DNA of 64,000 bases from Blastobasis lacticolella (lineage: Eukaryota; Arthropoda; Insecta; Lepidoptera; Blastobasidae): NCBI GenBank assembly GCA_905147135.1, contig LR990060.1, positions 1,504,001 through 1,568,000 on the forward strand, given 5' to 3'. A program made the translations under genes and the position numbers. Each line of letters starts with the position of its first letter. The first letter of the stretch is position 1. The notes beneath the pieces were generated by a model. That model was not told where the DNA came from, did not search any database, and saw only the letters and a program-made list of their open reading frames with translations. Below, piece by piece: positions 1 through 10,761 of the stretch.

Positions 1-616
1 AGCTTCATAGCTGTTTTGTTTTATTTGACTTGAGCTTGACGTCACATCATACAAATATCAAGACTCAAGATCGTTCTGAAATATTCGATTTGCATCAGGA
101 ATTTATTTCTTTTGAGGGCCTTATGGACGCGTTCCGTTTTGCGGTAAGTGGTAATGTTGTGCTAATTAAATATAGTAGTTTCGCCTGCTATATTTTAATT
201 TTTAATAAGACTCCTAATATAGTAGGATACTATATTATATAGTAGGGTTGACAACCCTAACCCTACACCTACAATTTTTTTGTGGAATAAACCTGCGATC
301 CAGGTACCCAACCCCTCGGGGGAAGAGCTAGGTCATGTTGAGTCTACCCACTGAAAACTCCACGGTGGTGGCACCTCGGTGCTATTCGTAGGGCTCCGGG
401 ACCTCGGAAGAACGCAAGCGGAACTCTTCACATCTACCCTCCACTTCCCCTACCTACTTTACCTGTCCCCTACATACCCTTTTTTCTTGTTTATAATCTC
501 ATGAATCGCTCTATCTATTGCTGAAAACCACGTTAAAATCCGTTGCGTAGTTTAAAAGATCTAAGCGTACAGACATACATAGAGACAGACGGCGGGAAGC
601 GACTTTTTCTTTGTTA

Positions 617-705
617 TACAGTAAGCAGACAGGCAAGCGGGCCACCTGTTGGAAAATGGTCACCGCTGCCTATAGACATTAGCAACACCAAAGGTGTTCT
701 TGGTT
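617..705 (-). mobile_element. CR1-like LINE tail fragment
   Basis: This is the same 3' tail as at 61,230-61,345, in reverse (AGGCAAGCGGGCCACCTG). It is a 5'-truncated insertion. Confidence 0.7.
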
Positions 706-1948
706 TATACTATGTATAAATTAGCACCCACTCTCATTACGCGACGGCTCATTAGCTTATGGCGTTTGTGCGATGGGAGATCGTGTTCGGGCGCTGTTTG
801 GATTGCTTTATTCGTCTCTAGTGCGCAGGGTACGGGCCAGCTCCAACACCGTCCTGGTGATGATTGCAGCTAGGTTGGACTGCCACATAATTGGGAAATG
901 CTGTGCCAGACATATCGCTTTACTTTCTATCGCCTGATAGAAAATACAAATGATGATTGCATTAATTAGTTACATTACAGTTTTTAATTAGTTCTGACAT
1001 TTTCATATCCATAATTTGATTTTATTTTGACATTGTTATTGATTCTGTACCTACTTATAAATTAATTGATCTCCATATTTTTGACATGCAATACATATTG
1101 TTTAAAGGCTGACATTTGTATAACTTTATCTGACATATATACCTACGTTTATTTTTGTTTTAAGATTATGACATGAATTAATTCTAAAGTGACGTTGTAA
1201 TGCTGACGATGAATGTATTTATTATTATAAACTATAATTATTAATGAAATGTAATAAGAATATGAGTCTGTGAAACTTAAAATAAATTATATTTAAGTAA
1301 TTTAATTTAATTTAATTGCGTGGCTTGTTGGACGGCGATTTTGGATGCGATGGTAAACCTACTATTGCTTTTTATGTAAGAATTAGAAAGGCATTTGACC
1401 GCCATCTCAACTGGTAAGTAACGATGCGGGTAAAGATGGAGCATGCCTGTCTGGGAACAGTGGAAACATAGTTTGAAAATATTTCAGACTAGTGGGCCCG
1501 GCGCGACTTCGTTCACGTGGCGTCTACCTTGCAATAGACTGAAAGTATTTAATACATCGTGCGTAATCGCAAAAGAAACAATTTCAATCATTGAAATCAG
1601 ATAATTGTTAGCAACAAAGGTACGTAAATAGCCTGCAGTGCCGCAGTTGATTGAAAACTGAAATGCAGGAATCGTAACTTACTGCTTACCGGGTACAATG
1701 ACAATAAAGAATGAATAAGGTTACATAAAATTTGTATGAAAACCGTCCCCCCTCAACCTTGAAGTGCAACATTCAGCTCTCGGCACCGAGTAATCGAATC
1801 AAGTGCTTAATTCGATTCCTCTCGATTCATTGTTCGCTATCGAAGTGGTCTCGACGCGAAGTGGCCATACTCGCTTTGATTACGAACCGATTTTGAACTG
1901 ATTGCAAGCAGTGGTGAGATTCTGTACCTATAATACTCATTAATTGCG

Positions 1949-2213
1949 TTCCCCCGAGTCTAGACGAGTCTACAACGAAATTGACAAAACCAAAACGAAA
2001 ATGACATATTTTCGAAAATCATCTCAACTCGGGGGAACGAAGTTATAGAGACTTTTGAGGTGAGGCATACTTGGAAAACTGTTTGGTTGAAACCGAACAC
2101 ACTCTGAGTTCAAAGAACCCATGAAACCGATGATACGTAATTGCAAAACTAACGAATTCAATCATTGAAATCAGATAATTGTTGGCAACAAGTTACTTGC
2201 CAACAATTATCTG
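1949..2213. repeat. Two small inverted repeats near the left end
   Basis: GCGTTCCCCCGAGTCTAG at 1,949 pairs with CAACTCGGGGGAACG ending near 2,038. CAGATAATTGTTGGCAA at 2,171 pairs with TTGCCAACAATTATCTG ending near 2,212. Confidence 0.7.
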
Positions 2214-2545
2214 GGTATTTAGCCTACTGCAATGATAGTCAAACTAAAAAAGAAAAAAAGATAACCTAACCTTAATAAAAATTTTAATGTCGGGAAACCA
2301 CCCAACAAGTTCCAAATATTTTCCAAACTACTGAACCGATTTAAATTAACTAAAGCTTAGAAACATCTCGATTAAACAGGCTTTCAAATACAGAAAACCA
2401 CATCGCAATCGATCCATCCGTTACAGATATACATACAGACAGATATACACCGCTACAGAGCCACAGACACACATTTAAAATTTATAACACTACTCATTTT
2501 TCGTCGAGGGATGAAAAGTGGGCGTTTCAATCTGTCATTTTAGTA

Positions 2546-3109
2546 CAGGGTGGCGCAATAGAACATGCATATTGCGTGTATATACCGCCATGTTGCGATG
2601 TTAGAGGGATATTTGACTCCAGAACTTGCGAGATCAAGAATAGCGACTACGAGGACTTGGTTCCAACAAGACGGAGCAATAAAGCAATAAAGAGTTTACA
2701 TACATACATACATACGGAGCGACACATCAAATGACTCTATGGCGGTTGTGAGACAGATGTTTCCTGCAAGACTAATTTCCAAAAGTAGCCCTGACTTGAC
2801 GCCTCCTGACTTTTTTTGTGGGGATACCTCAAACATAAAGTCTACATGAACAATCCGAGGAACATCAGTCAGCTAAAGGAAAGTATCCGTGGGGAAATGG
2901 CAGCAATCACCCCAGATTTATTGACAAGAGTTTTTACAAATCTGCGTTAGCGTTTAGAGGAGTGCCGTCTTCGAGAGGGCCGTCATTTAGATGATGTTAT
3001 TTAAGTACATTTAATTACCTAATCATCCTATCTTTTATTTCAACTATACCTTTTGTATTTATTTTTTTAGCCTTTACTTAATAAATGCACGTTCTATTGC
3101 GCCACCCTG
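2546..3109 (+). mobile_element. Mariner-like element remnant
   Basis: The ends are near-perfect 24-bp inverted repeats starting CAGGGTGGCGCAATAGAAC, and both are flanked by TA, the mariner target duplication. At 564 bp it is far shorter than a full element. Between about 2,740 and 3,000 the plus strand encodes broken pieces of a transposase C-terminus, including a DLTPPDFF-like motif with the final catalytic Asp. Frameshifts and an internal deletion make it inactive. Confidence 0.85.
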
Positions 3110-3651
3110 TACAATAATGCCTTAGTTCGTATTTTACCCACTGATACAAATAAGATTCTATCGTCGTATACATAAGTGTTAATACGTCAAACTATAACAC
3201 CCCTTTTTTACAGCGGTAAATAACGACACGAAAACCACAAGTGCTACAATTATAATCGCACCACACCGATCGCCATTGATCGGTCGGCTCGAACGCAATT
3301 ATTTGATCAATTTCACTCAAGTTTGCTCCGAGACGCAAATGGCGAGGCAAGGGCGCAAAATCGCGCACAGACTGTTTGAGCACCAATCTGTGTATTGAGT
3401 GCAAATTACGATGGAAGCCTTTTGCTGGTTATAGTTGCGTGTGGCGAAATGTATCGGATGTTAGGAATGGACCACTTTATTGTAAAGTGGTGATTGTGAA
3501 TGAGCTTATTCATATAGGTATGTCGCAGGCGGACCCCGGGCCCTCGAGCCGCGAGGCAGCGCAACCGGGACTTAACGCCATGATAGTTATGTATGACGTA
3601 TATCTACACATAGTATAAAACAAAGTCGCTTCCCACTGAATGTTATCTATG

Positions 3652-3842
3652 TACAGTCGAGTTCATTCATATGTGACCATTACCAAGGCTTCAAATATAA
3701 ATGTACATGGAAGGGTACTTATATATCTGAGCAGATTCATCAATCAAACATATGTACATCTGCTCAGATATATAAGTATCCTTCCATGTACATTTATTTT
3801 TGAAGCCTTGGCAATGCTCACATGTTAATGAACTCGACTATA
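3652..3842. mobile_element. Fold-back MITE (TA-flanked)
   Basis: The ends TACAGTCGAGTTC and GAACTCGACTATA are inverted repeats that extend almost through the whole element, giving arms of about 80 bp with a short loop. It has no coding content. Confidence 0.8.
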
Positions 3843-4204
3843 CGATGTTGCAACGGATTTTAATGCGGTTTTCAAAAATATATAGAGGTAAGGTTTATAC
3901 GCAAGAAAACAAGGGTAGGTGGGGGTAAAGTAGGTGTACGCGAACGAAGTCGCGCCGTGTCCACTAGTTAGTAATAATATATGTCGCAGCCCGCAGGTGT
4001 GATGTAATCATGGTTTTCATCGTGAACCGGAAAAAGACAAAATTCTTACTTAATCTTATCATAAACCTGGTAAATCCAGCATTTTTATCAAAAACCTAGA
4101 CTGTTTTTTATCTTTAGACTGTTAAGAATATCAGTATAAAAAATTAAGTTTGATTTAATTTTATGATAAAATCTATTTCGGTAGCTATTAGCAAGCAAAC
4201 ACAG

Positions 4205-4470
4205 CCAATCTTATCCTTTCTGCCGCCAAGCAACAATGCTTACATTATTGTGCTCCGGTTCGAAGGATAAGGTAGCCAACGAAATTACAGGCATGAGGCA
4301 TTTCATCTTAGTCCCCACAGTGACAACGCACCTGCGGTTCTGCATTTTTGTTACATGCAACCTAAATGTATGGATTGTAGATGTCATGAGCGACAGTTAC
4401 CACTTACCATCAGGTGGGCTGTCTCCTCGTTTGTCACTAATGCACAGCAACCTGTCATCATCGTAGGCAG
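4205..4470 (+). mobile_element. Repeat family T3, copy 1
   Basis: It begins near CTTATCC and GCCAAGCAACAATGC and ends GGTGGGCTGTCTCCTCG. The reverse copy is at 39,115-39,350 and a fragment is at 17,930-17,990. It is not coding. Confidence 0.7.
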
Positions 4471-4600
4471 CAATATCTTTGCCAACGTTAGTGAGTTCGT
4501 GTACCTAGGCACCTAAAAAACTGAAAACAGATCGGAATGGAGAGATTTACTGGACGAAGCTAAGTGCCATCCGTGGTTGTAATACCATAGATGATGATGA

Positions 4601-4750
4601 ATTTTACATCCTATATATGAGACTCCATTCCACTCTGTCCTGTGCCACCTCCGGCCAACAGTCAGTCTGGGGTCTCTTTCCATTTCGTCCCTCCAGCGAT
4701 ACCTGGGACGTCCGACCACTTCTTGGTGTCGGAGGCCAAAACTCATTTTG
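4601..4750 (-). pseudogene. RTE LINE C-terminal fragment
   Basis: The minus strand reads GRPRYRWRDEMERDP, then WHRTEWNGVSYIG, the RGRPxxRWxD...W...RxxWR pattern at the C-terminus of RTE reverse transcriptases. Only this end remains. Confidence 0.7.
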
Positions 4751-6000
4751 GGTCATTGCGTCATCATAGTAAGTGTATATCAGACTAAACAAGAGACTGA
4801 GGGGATGAGACACGCGCGAGCGCAAGTAATTACTACCATCGAAAACTTCAATTCTTTGAGATGCCTGTAGGGCTTTTGAAGAACCCCATGTTACAGAGCA
4901 AATGAAAGATTTCGGGATGCTCAATCCACATCTTGCAAGTACGCGGCTAAAAGGCTCGGGATGCTCGCTACTTGGGTGCTAGGCATTTAGTCTTTTAGAT
5001 AGTGTGGACGAAATCTATCCCATTGTCGGAGGGTGCGGTGGCGGAAAAGTGATTGCAAAAGTTAAAGAGTACTTCGGAGCATTCGCCGTTGTACAGATGG
5101 AAAAGAACACACAGAGACTGCCAAGGAATGGTACGCGTTACCTGCGAATGTGTTTCCTAATCATTATAATCTAGACGCCTTCAAGGCTAGAGAGAATAGG
5201 CTGTTCCTAGACAGGCATGCTTCATCTTCGGCTGCATCGTCACTTACCACCAGGTGAGTTGGCAGTCAAATTACTGCCTAGTATAATTTACAAAAAAAAG
5301 AGAGCCAACAGATTTCAATTTGACTTGTACACAAAAGTATATTTCAATTTTACGCAAAAAAACGGCAATTTCTCCGCGTTTTGTCCTCAATTCAGTGGCG
5401 GGACAAAGCTCCGCTATTCATTGCGGACGGGACGGGGACGGCGGGACATGTGGCCGATAAACGCACGGGACATATGGCCTCGCGATCTGGGCCAACTCAC
5501 CCTACTGGGTGCAGAGTAGGGTACGTGCACAGAGACAGCGTACATTATTCTGTTCTAAGTATTCGAGTATTCAATTCAGATGTTCTGTTTACTTCGGCTA
5601 GTTAGGATTCGTAGAGCGTATTCTCTGCTTACATGTATGAATAAATACAAAGAAAAAACTAGCCGATGTGCATTATTGACAGCCTTGGACTGTGTATTTC
5701 GTTCTTAGTAAAATATGCCTACTTTAATTCTACTTTTTTCAGTGACTTTAATAGTAATCGGCGTGTCTTAAAACTTGCACAATTGCTACTGTTGCTGGTA
5801 TTGCAAACGTCCATAGGCTGAGGTGACTGCTTACCACCAGGCAGGCGACCATAAGCTTGTTTGCCACCTTAGTGGTATGAAAAATATGTGGGACTTGTTC
5901 AAGGCCAGTCCGACCACTGTACGCGTCGCCAAATACTGGGCGAATTAAGTGTAAGTCAGGGTATAGTCCATCGACAAGATAAGAAATGTCTACAATATAG

Positions 6001-6267
6001 TAGAGCTCGTCTAATCTAAAATGACGCGCCCTACTATCGCATTAACGCACACAAGCAAGTTTTAAATATGGACGCAATACATATACAAATGCCGTTGTAA
6101 TTGGTCATTCAGTTGCCGGTGAGACACCAACGTAGGAGCTCGCGTCGTGCGATTGGAGCAGTCGACGCTCCCACACAGATGAAGTGTCGTTATTAATATT
6201 TGCACTCACACATCGAAATCAACTAACTAAGTAGTGGGGCGCGTCATTTTAGACTAGACGAGCTCTA
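6001..6267. mobile_element. MITE with 32-bp terminal inverted repeats
   Basis: The left end TAGAGCTCGTCTAATCTAAA and the right end TAGACTAGACGAGCTCTA are inverted, and both include the block ATGACGCGCC. The element is 267 bp and non-coding. Confidence 0.8.
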
Positions 6268-6414
6268 ACAACGGAATACGTACAAAGCGGTAAATAGCGC
6301 ACATCGGTTACTTTACATGTTAGTTTACTTTATTAACCGAACTTCTCTTGTGGATGTAATTGCTGGTTAAGTATTATAATATGCATTACACTTATTCTTA
6401 TGAATTAAGGCAAG

Positions 6415-6782
6415 AGCGTCGGTGGCCGAGCGGTTAGAGTATACGACTCGTAAGCCAGAGGTACCGGGTTCGAATCCCGCTCCGGCCATGTACCAATGAC
6501 TATTTTCTGAGTTATGTACATTAGTTGAATACTAACCGATGCTTTTACGGTGAGGGAAAACATCGAGATGAAACCTGCACATTTAGGCGACTAGTTGTGT
6601 AGCCATGATCCAATCTGGTCAGGTTCCCCTGGTAGCAGGGTCATGGAGGTCAGATGGCAGTCGCTCCACTATAATTACTTGACCTGCCAAATCCTGGATC
6701 ATGGTCAAGGCGGACCCCGGGCCCTCGTGCGTGAGAGCACAACCATGTTAACGCCAATTAACGCCAAGATGATTTTTTTTTT
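6415..6782 (+). mobile_element. tRNA-derived SINE family A (Thr-like head)
   Basis: The head resembles a tRNA: A box TGGCCGAGCGGTTAGAG, anticodon-loop CTCGTAA and B box GGTTCGAATCC. The body continues through GGTGAGGGAAAACATCG and CCTCGTGCGTGAGAGCAC to AACGCCAAGATG and a T run. This is the most complete copy. Confidence 0.85.
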
Positions 6783-7012
6783 TATGAATTAAGGCAATGT
6801 CACCTCTGTCACAAGCCAACTCTGTACAACGCAGGGTAGAATGGGGTTAGATGACATCGATAGTGGGCAGATCACAGTGATCATTGATATATCTGATCAA
6901 ACGGAGGGAAAGCTAATGTAATGACACACACTCGCCTACACAACTACAGGCCACATTGTCAAGCTCAGGGTCCGAAACCGTTGGACAAATTAAAAGAATG
7001 TATTGTTAGAGA

Positions 7013-7435
7013 GTGGGCATCGGTGGCCGAGTGGTTACGCTATCCGACTCGTAAGCGAGAGGTGCCGGGTTCGAATCCCACTGCGGCCATGTACCAATTA
7101 CTCTTTTCTGAGTTATGTACAATAGTTGAATGCTAACCGATGCTGTTACGGTGAGGGAAAAGATCGTGATGAAAACTGCACTTTCAGGCGACTGAATCAT
7201 CATCATCATCATCACAGCCCATAACAGTCCACTGCAGGACTTCGGGCCTCTCCCACGAAAGGGGAGGTCATACGACGAATATGTAACCATAATTCAATCT
7301 GGTCAGGTTCACCTGGTAGCAGAGGGACGAAGATCAGATGACAGTCGCTCGACTGTAATTACCATGGTCATGGTCAAGGCGGGCGCCGGACCCTCGTGCG
7401 CAAGAGCACAACCGGGACATTAACGCCATGATTAT
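7013..7435 (+). mobile_element. SINE family A, interrupted copy
   Basis: The tRNA-like head and body match the copy at 6,415. A CAT-repeat LINE tail is inserted at about 7,196-7,285, so two transposition events are layered here. Confidence 0.8.
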
Positions 7436-8454
7436 TATATTATTATGAATAATGAACATAACGTTAAGTTGAATGCTATCCGATGCTCTTACGGTGAGGG
7501 AAAACATCGCGATGAAACCTGAACATACAGGCTACACAGAGCCACAGATACGTCAACTTATCCCAAGATGAGGGGGAAAGTCGGGTACACTATCTTTCCT
7601 ACTCCGACCTGTTACTACTTAATTCAATTTGTTGCGGGTTCCAAGACAACTCTCGGGCGCGCCTGCGTGTCAAAACGCAGGATCTGTGTGTTGTCGCCGC
7701 TGTAGCGGTCGCCGGTTGCCTGGTAGAGATCGCTTGGAGCTATAAGACCGCTTTTGCCCATAACTAGATAAGGTTTTTCGCTACTTTTTTAAAGTAATAC
7801 TTCTTGTGTGAGCAATAAAGAATTTATCTACCTATCTAGATCGTGGCTAAACAGGATTGAGTGGTGGGATAGGCCGAATAGAGCCCTTTTTTTATCGGGG
7901 TCAAAAATAAGGTGCAACCACTGTCCGCTAGTTCATCAATGGGCCTCTATTGACTCGGTCGTACAAATCTCAGTCAAAGGCCCTTGACATTTGCCCTCAG
8001 TTGACATGCTGCTTCCTACAACAAACGCAGTATAATAATGACTAGAATGGAACAATCCGGTAGCGCCGCCCACCCCACCTGTCGGTACGAACAGGGCTCC
8101 GTGACAAACACACCGACTGACAGACCGTCGCATTGCCTTAGAGAGCGACGCTAGGCCTTTTGTCTTTCATAATCAGCCTATTGGGGAGCGTAGCATTCAA
8201 TACGGCCCCCCTGTGTTGGTGTTTTCGTGCTTCCAGTGATTAGATTTTAAATTAAATGCGAACTAAATGGAGCTGGCGTTTTCTGAGTGGTTGTTGTGAA
8301 CTCAATTTGGGTATAATAATAATAATATGCTTGGACAAATTCACGCAGCGCCATCTATCCCCAAAGAAAGCAAAGCTTATGTTATGGGTGTTAAATAAAT
8401 TTAAAAAAAAGGTAACTGTTAAACTACATACATCACAATATCATAGAATATGTA

Positions 8455-8680
8455 CCTGCTGCCTGAGTAGTTCAGTGACGACCTCAGTGAAACTCAGGTC
8501 TCGGGTTCGATTACCGGCCGAGCAGAAATTGAAATAATGTGTTTTAATTTCTGTTACTGGTCTGGATGTTATATGTAGTACATAAGTAGTTTATCAGTTA
8601 CCTAGCACCTATAACACAAGCTTTGCTTACTTTGGGGCTAGATGGCGCTGTGTGAATTGTCCAAGTATATTTATTCATGT
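8455..8680 (+). mobile_element. tRNA-derived SINE family B (Gly-like head), copy 1
   Basis: A head with GGTTCGATTACCGGCC is followed by the shared body from TAATTTCTGTTACTGGTCTG to GGCGCTGTGTGAATT. Confidence 0.75.
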
Positions 8681-9105
8681 AAAGGCGTCAACTTATGCCT
8701 AAGTTGACTGCAATCGGGTATACGTTTTTAGAAGTCGCGCTAATTACACGACACTCGTCCCCACATCGAGTATAGAGAGAGAATAAAACCAGTATAAGAT
8801 GAGATAGCGTTTCTATAGACCTTCATAGCAGTGTTAGCTCATTGAATACTGTTTCGGGTATGTCGATATTAGTGTCCGTCCGAAGCTTTGATTTTGGCTT
8901 CGGCCACCTTCGGCCAAACGTCACCTTTATTCGGTTTCGCCTAAGATGGTTTTTATTCGTTTTTACGGATATTATTGCAATGTAATTTTTTTGATCATCT
9001 CTAGGTCAACTTCTAGAGATGATTTAAGTCACCTTTCTATATTATATAATAATTAAAGCCAATAACATTTCAATATTAAAGTTTTAAACTCATTTATATT
9101 ATTAA

Positions 9106-9355
9106 TTTGACGACCTGTGTGGTTCAATGGTCAACATGCCGGTCTGCCACGCAAGAACACCCGGGTTCGATTCCCGGCCGGGCAGAAATTGAAATGATGA
9201 ATTTTAATTTCTGTTACGGGTCTGGGTGTTCTATGTATAATAAGTATGTAAGTAGTATGTCAGTTATCTAGCACCCATAGTACAAGCTTTGCTTAGTTTG
9301 GGGCTAGATGGCGCGGTGTAAATTAGTCCACGAATATTTATTTATTTAATTGTAG
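9106..9355 (+). mobile_element. SINE family B, copy 2
   Basis: The head resembles tRNA-Gly(GCC): GTGGTTCAATGGTCAACATG, CTGCCACGCAAG and GGGTTCGATTCCCGGCCGGG. The body ends at GTCCACGAATATTTATTTAT. Confidence 0.85.
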
Positions 9356-9539
9356 CTTGTGGCCAATCTTGACCAAAATTTCCTACAGCTTTTTTTAAAC
9401 CTTCATCTTTTTCGGCCGAAAGTTATAACGATAGCCGATCAATCGGCCTCGGCTTCACCCAAAAATCGACCAGACACTAGTCGGCATACCGTCTTTACCA
9501 TAACAACATTAGTCGGCGCTCTTGCGTTTATTTAGCTAG

Positions 9540-9670
9540 GCTGTAATCTGATTTGTCTAATGCAATCCGGCGCAGGGCAAGGGGGGATTGCGAGGGGGGT
9601 GGGGGTGTCGCGAGGGGGTATGTATGGTGGTTGTGAAAGGTTAGGCGGTTATGGGTGGCGTGTATGGGGA
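9540..9670 (+). repeat. G-rich tract
   Basis: Runs of five to six G separated by short loops (GGGGGG, GGGGGG, GGGGG, GGGGG at 9,579-9,618) fit a G-quadruplex-forming pattern on the plus strand. No gene is near. Confidence 0.6.
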
Positions 9671-10049
9671 TGTCTTGGTGATGGTTAATTATCTAGATGT
9701 ATATAATATATCTATCGAGGAAAAAAATGAAAGGGAGCCGGCTTTTGAGTTTTGTATTCCCATAATTCTAGATTTTTTTTTATTTAAATTATGTAATTTT
9801 CGTGATAATGTCGAGATATAGGTATGAATAGGTTTAGAGAGTAGTCCCTACCGTCGTCGATTGCCCTAGCTAGGGCTTGAAGACCCTCATAGTCATCATT
9901 GGGCATCATTTGGCATGCGAACCCGGTTTTCCTCTAAACATCCGCATGCTAAATTGTTTTCTCTACTTATATGGTATACCTATACACAAAAATAAAAACA
10001 AAATCACACATAAAAGATTCCAAGTCGCTACGAATTGAGGAGGCTGGCG

Positions 10050-10200
10050 GCGTTACCTCTGTGTACTGCCAAGCTCAAACACTGAATGAGGTACGCTCGT
10101 CCAGCCCGTCGTCTCAATCAGGCCGGCAGATATCTCCTGAAAGATCTTTCGGGCACTCAGCCCCCAGAACCCCATCGACTCTACCCCAAACAGTATTCTC
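10050..10200 (-). pseudogene. LINE C-terminal fragment
   Basis: The minus strand reads GVESMGFWGLSARKIFQEIS, similar to the VETLGPW-SA-LF-EIS block found near the C-terminus of LINE proteins in insects. It is short and isolated. Confidence 0.5.
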
Positions 10201-10567
10201 TTTTTAATATTACAAATTTTCCCTTTTTTGTCAACTCTTCCTCTGGCTTCTTTTGATACTCTCACACTCGGCTTGCGAATAATTTTAACAACTTACCTAC
10301 CAGCACACAAAACGGAGAAACTCTAGACTTAGCATAAAAAATCGTACAAAGTATAAACACCATCACAATACAGACAGTGAGGGCGCCGTAGGTTATCCTA
10401 ATTAAGTTAGAGTTACTACAAAAAAAAATTGTGCCAAGTTGGACACGGGCAGGCCAACGATTTGTGGCTCTCCTAAGCGTCCACTAATCGCTACAAAATG
10501 GAATAATTCTTGTAAACGATGACGTAAGACACATAGTCTATATAAACATGCAGTAAACTCCACTAAC

Positions 10568-10761
10568 CTGATCAGAGAATGCGCTCGACTCCTCAAAGCG
10601 GCCAGAGTCTCCACCTCCTCATTTCCAGGCTTGTCCACCTTGTCCTTTCTATCTTCATAGAGGACAGTCGACCGTAGCACCGACTCCAGCGCCATGGTGA
10701 GACAGTCGCACATCTGTTTCGCTAGCTCTGCCTCCTTCTGGTCCGATTGGAGGTCCTTTTC
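10568..10761 (-). CDS. SCAPER: SCAPER exon 15 (last exon found)
   Basis: This exon encodes residues 1625-1688 plus two bases ([20 protein letters not shown] to LRSRAHSLI). The block [21 protein letters not shown] aligns with NKQVFEGLTTGLLKVSAVVL of human SCAPER. It lies 10.8 kb beyond exon 14, so this intron is by far the longest. The acceptor is CCGCAG and the donor is ATCAG|GTTAGT. The remaining C-terminal exons were not recognised between here and the left edge. Confidence 0.82.

Larger units (their letters stand above)
1..2545. other. Non-coding, repeat fragments
   Basis: No convincing exon is visible on either strand. The stretch holds pieces of a dispersed repeat (about 270-605), a LINE tail and small hairpins. 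The unseen C-terminal SCAPER exons could lie here or further left. Confidence 0.5.

Noticed and set aside
3192..3618. Short frames on both strands near 3.2-3.6 kb
   Set aside because: They show no splice sites of quality, no recognisable domain and a composition like the surrounding repeats.
6420..6490. Real tRNA gene (Thr-like) at the SINE head
   Set aside because: The stems are imperfect and the same sequence with the same downstream body recurs many times, so it is a SINE head.
7936..8133. Minus-strand frame as a candidate C-terminal SCAPER exon
   Set aside because: The sequence does not resemble the expected C-terminal helices and lacks a matching phase at its borders.
9109..9185. Real tRNA-Gly gene
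   Set aside because: It is followed by the family B SINE body and repeated at 11,943 and elsewhere; the acceptor stem does not pair.
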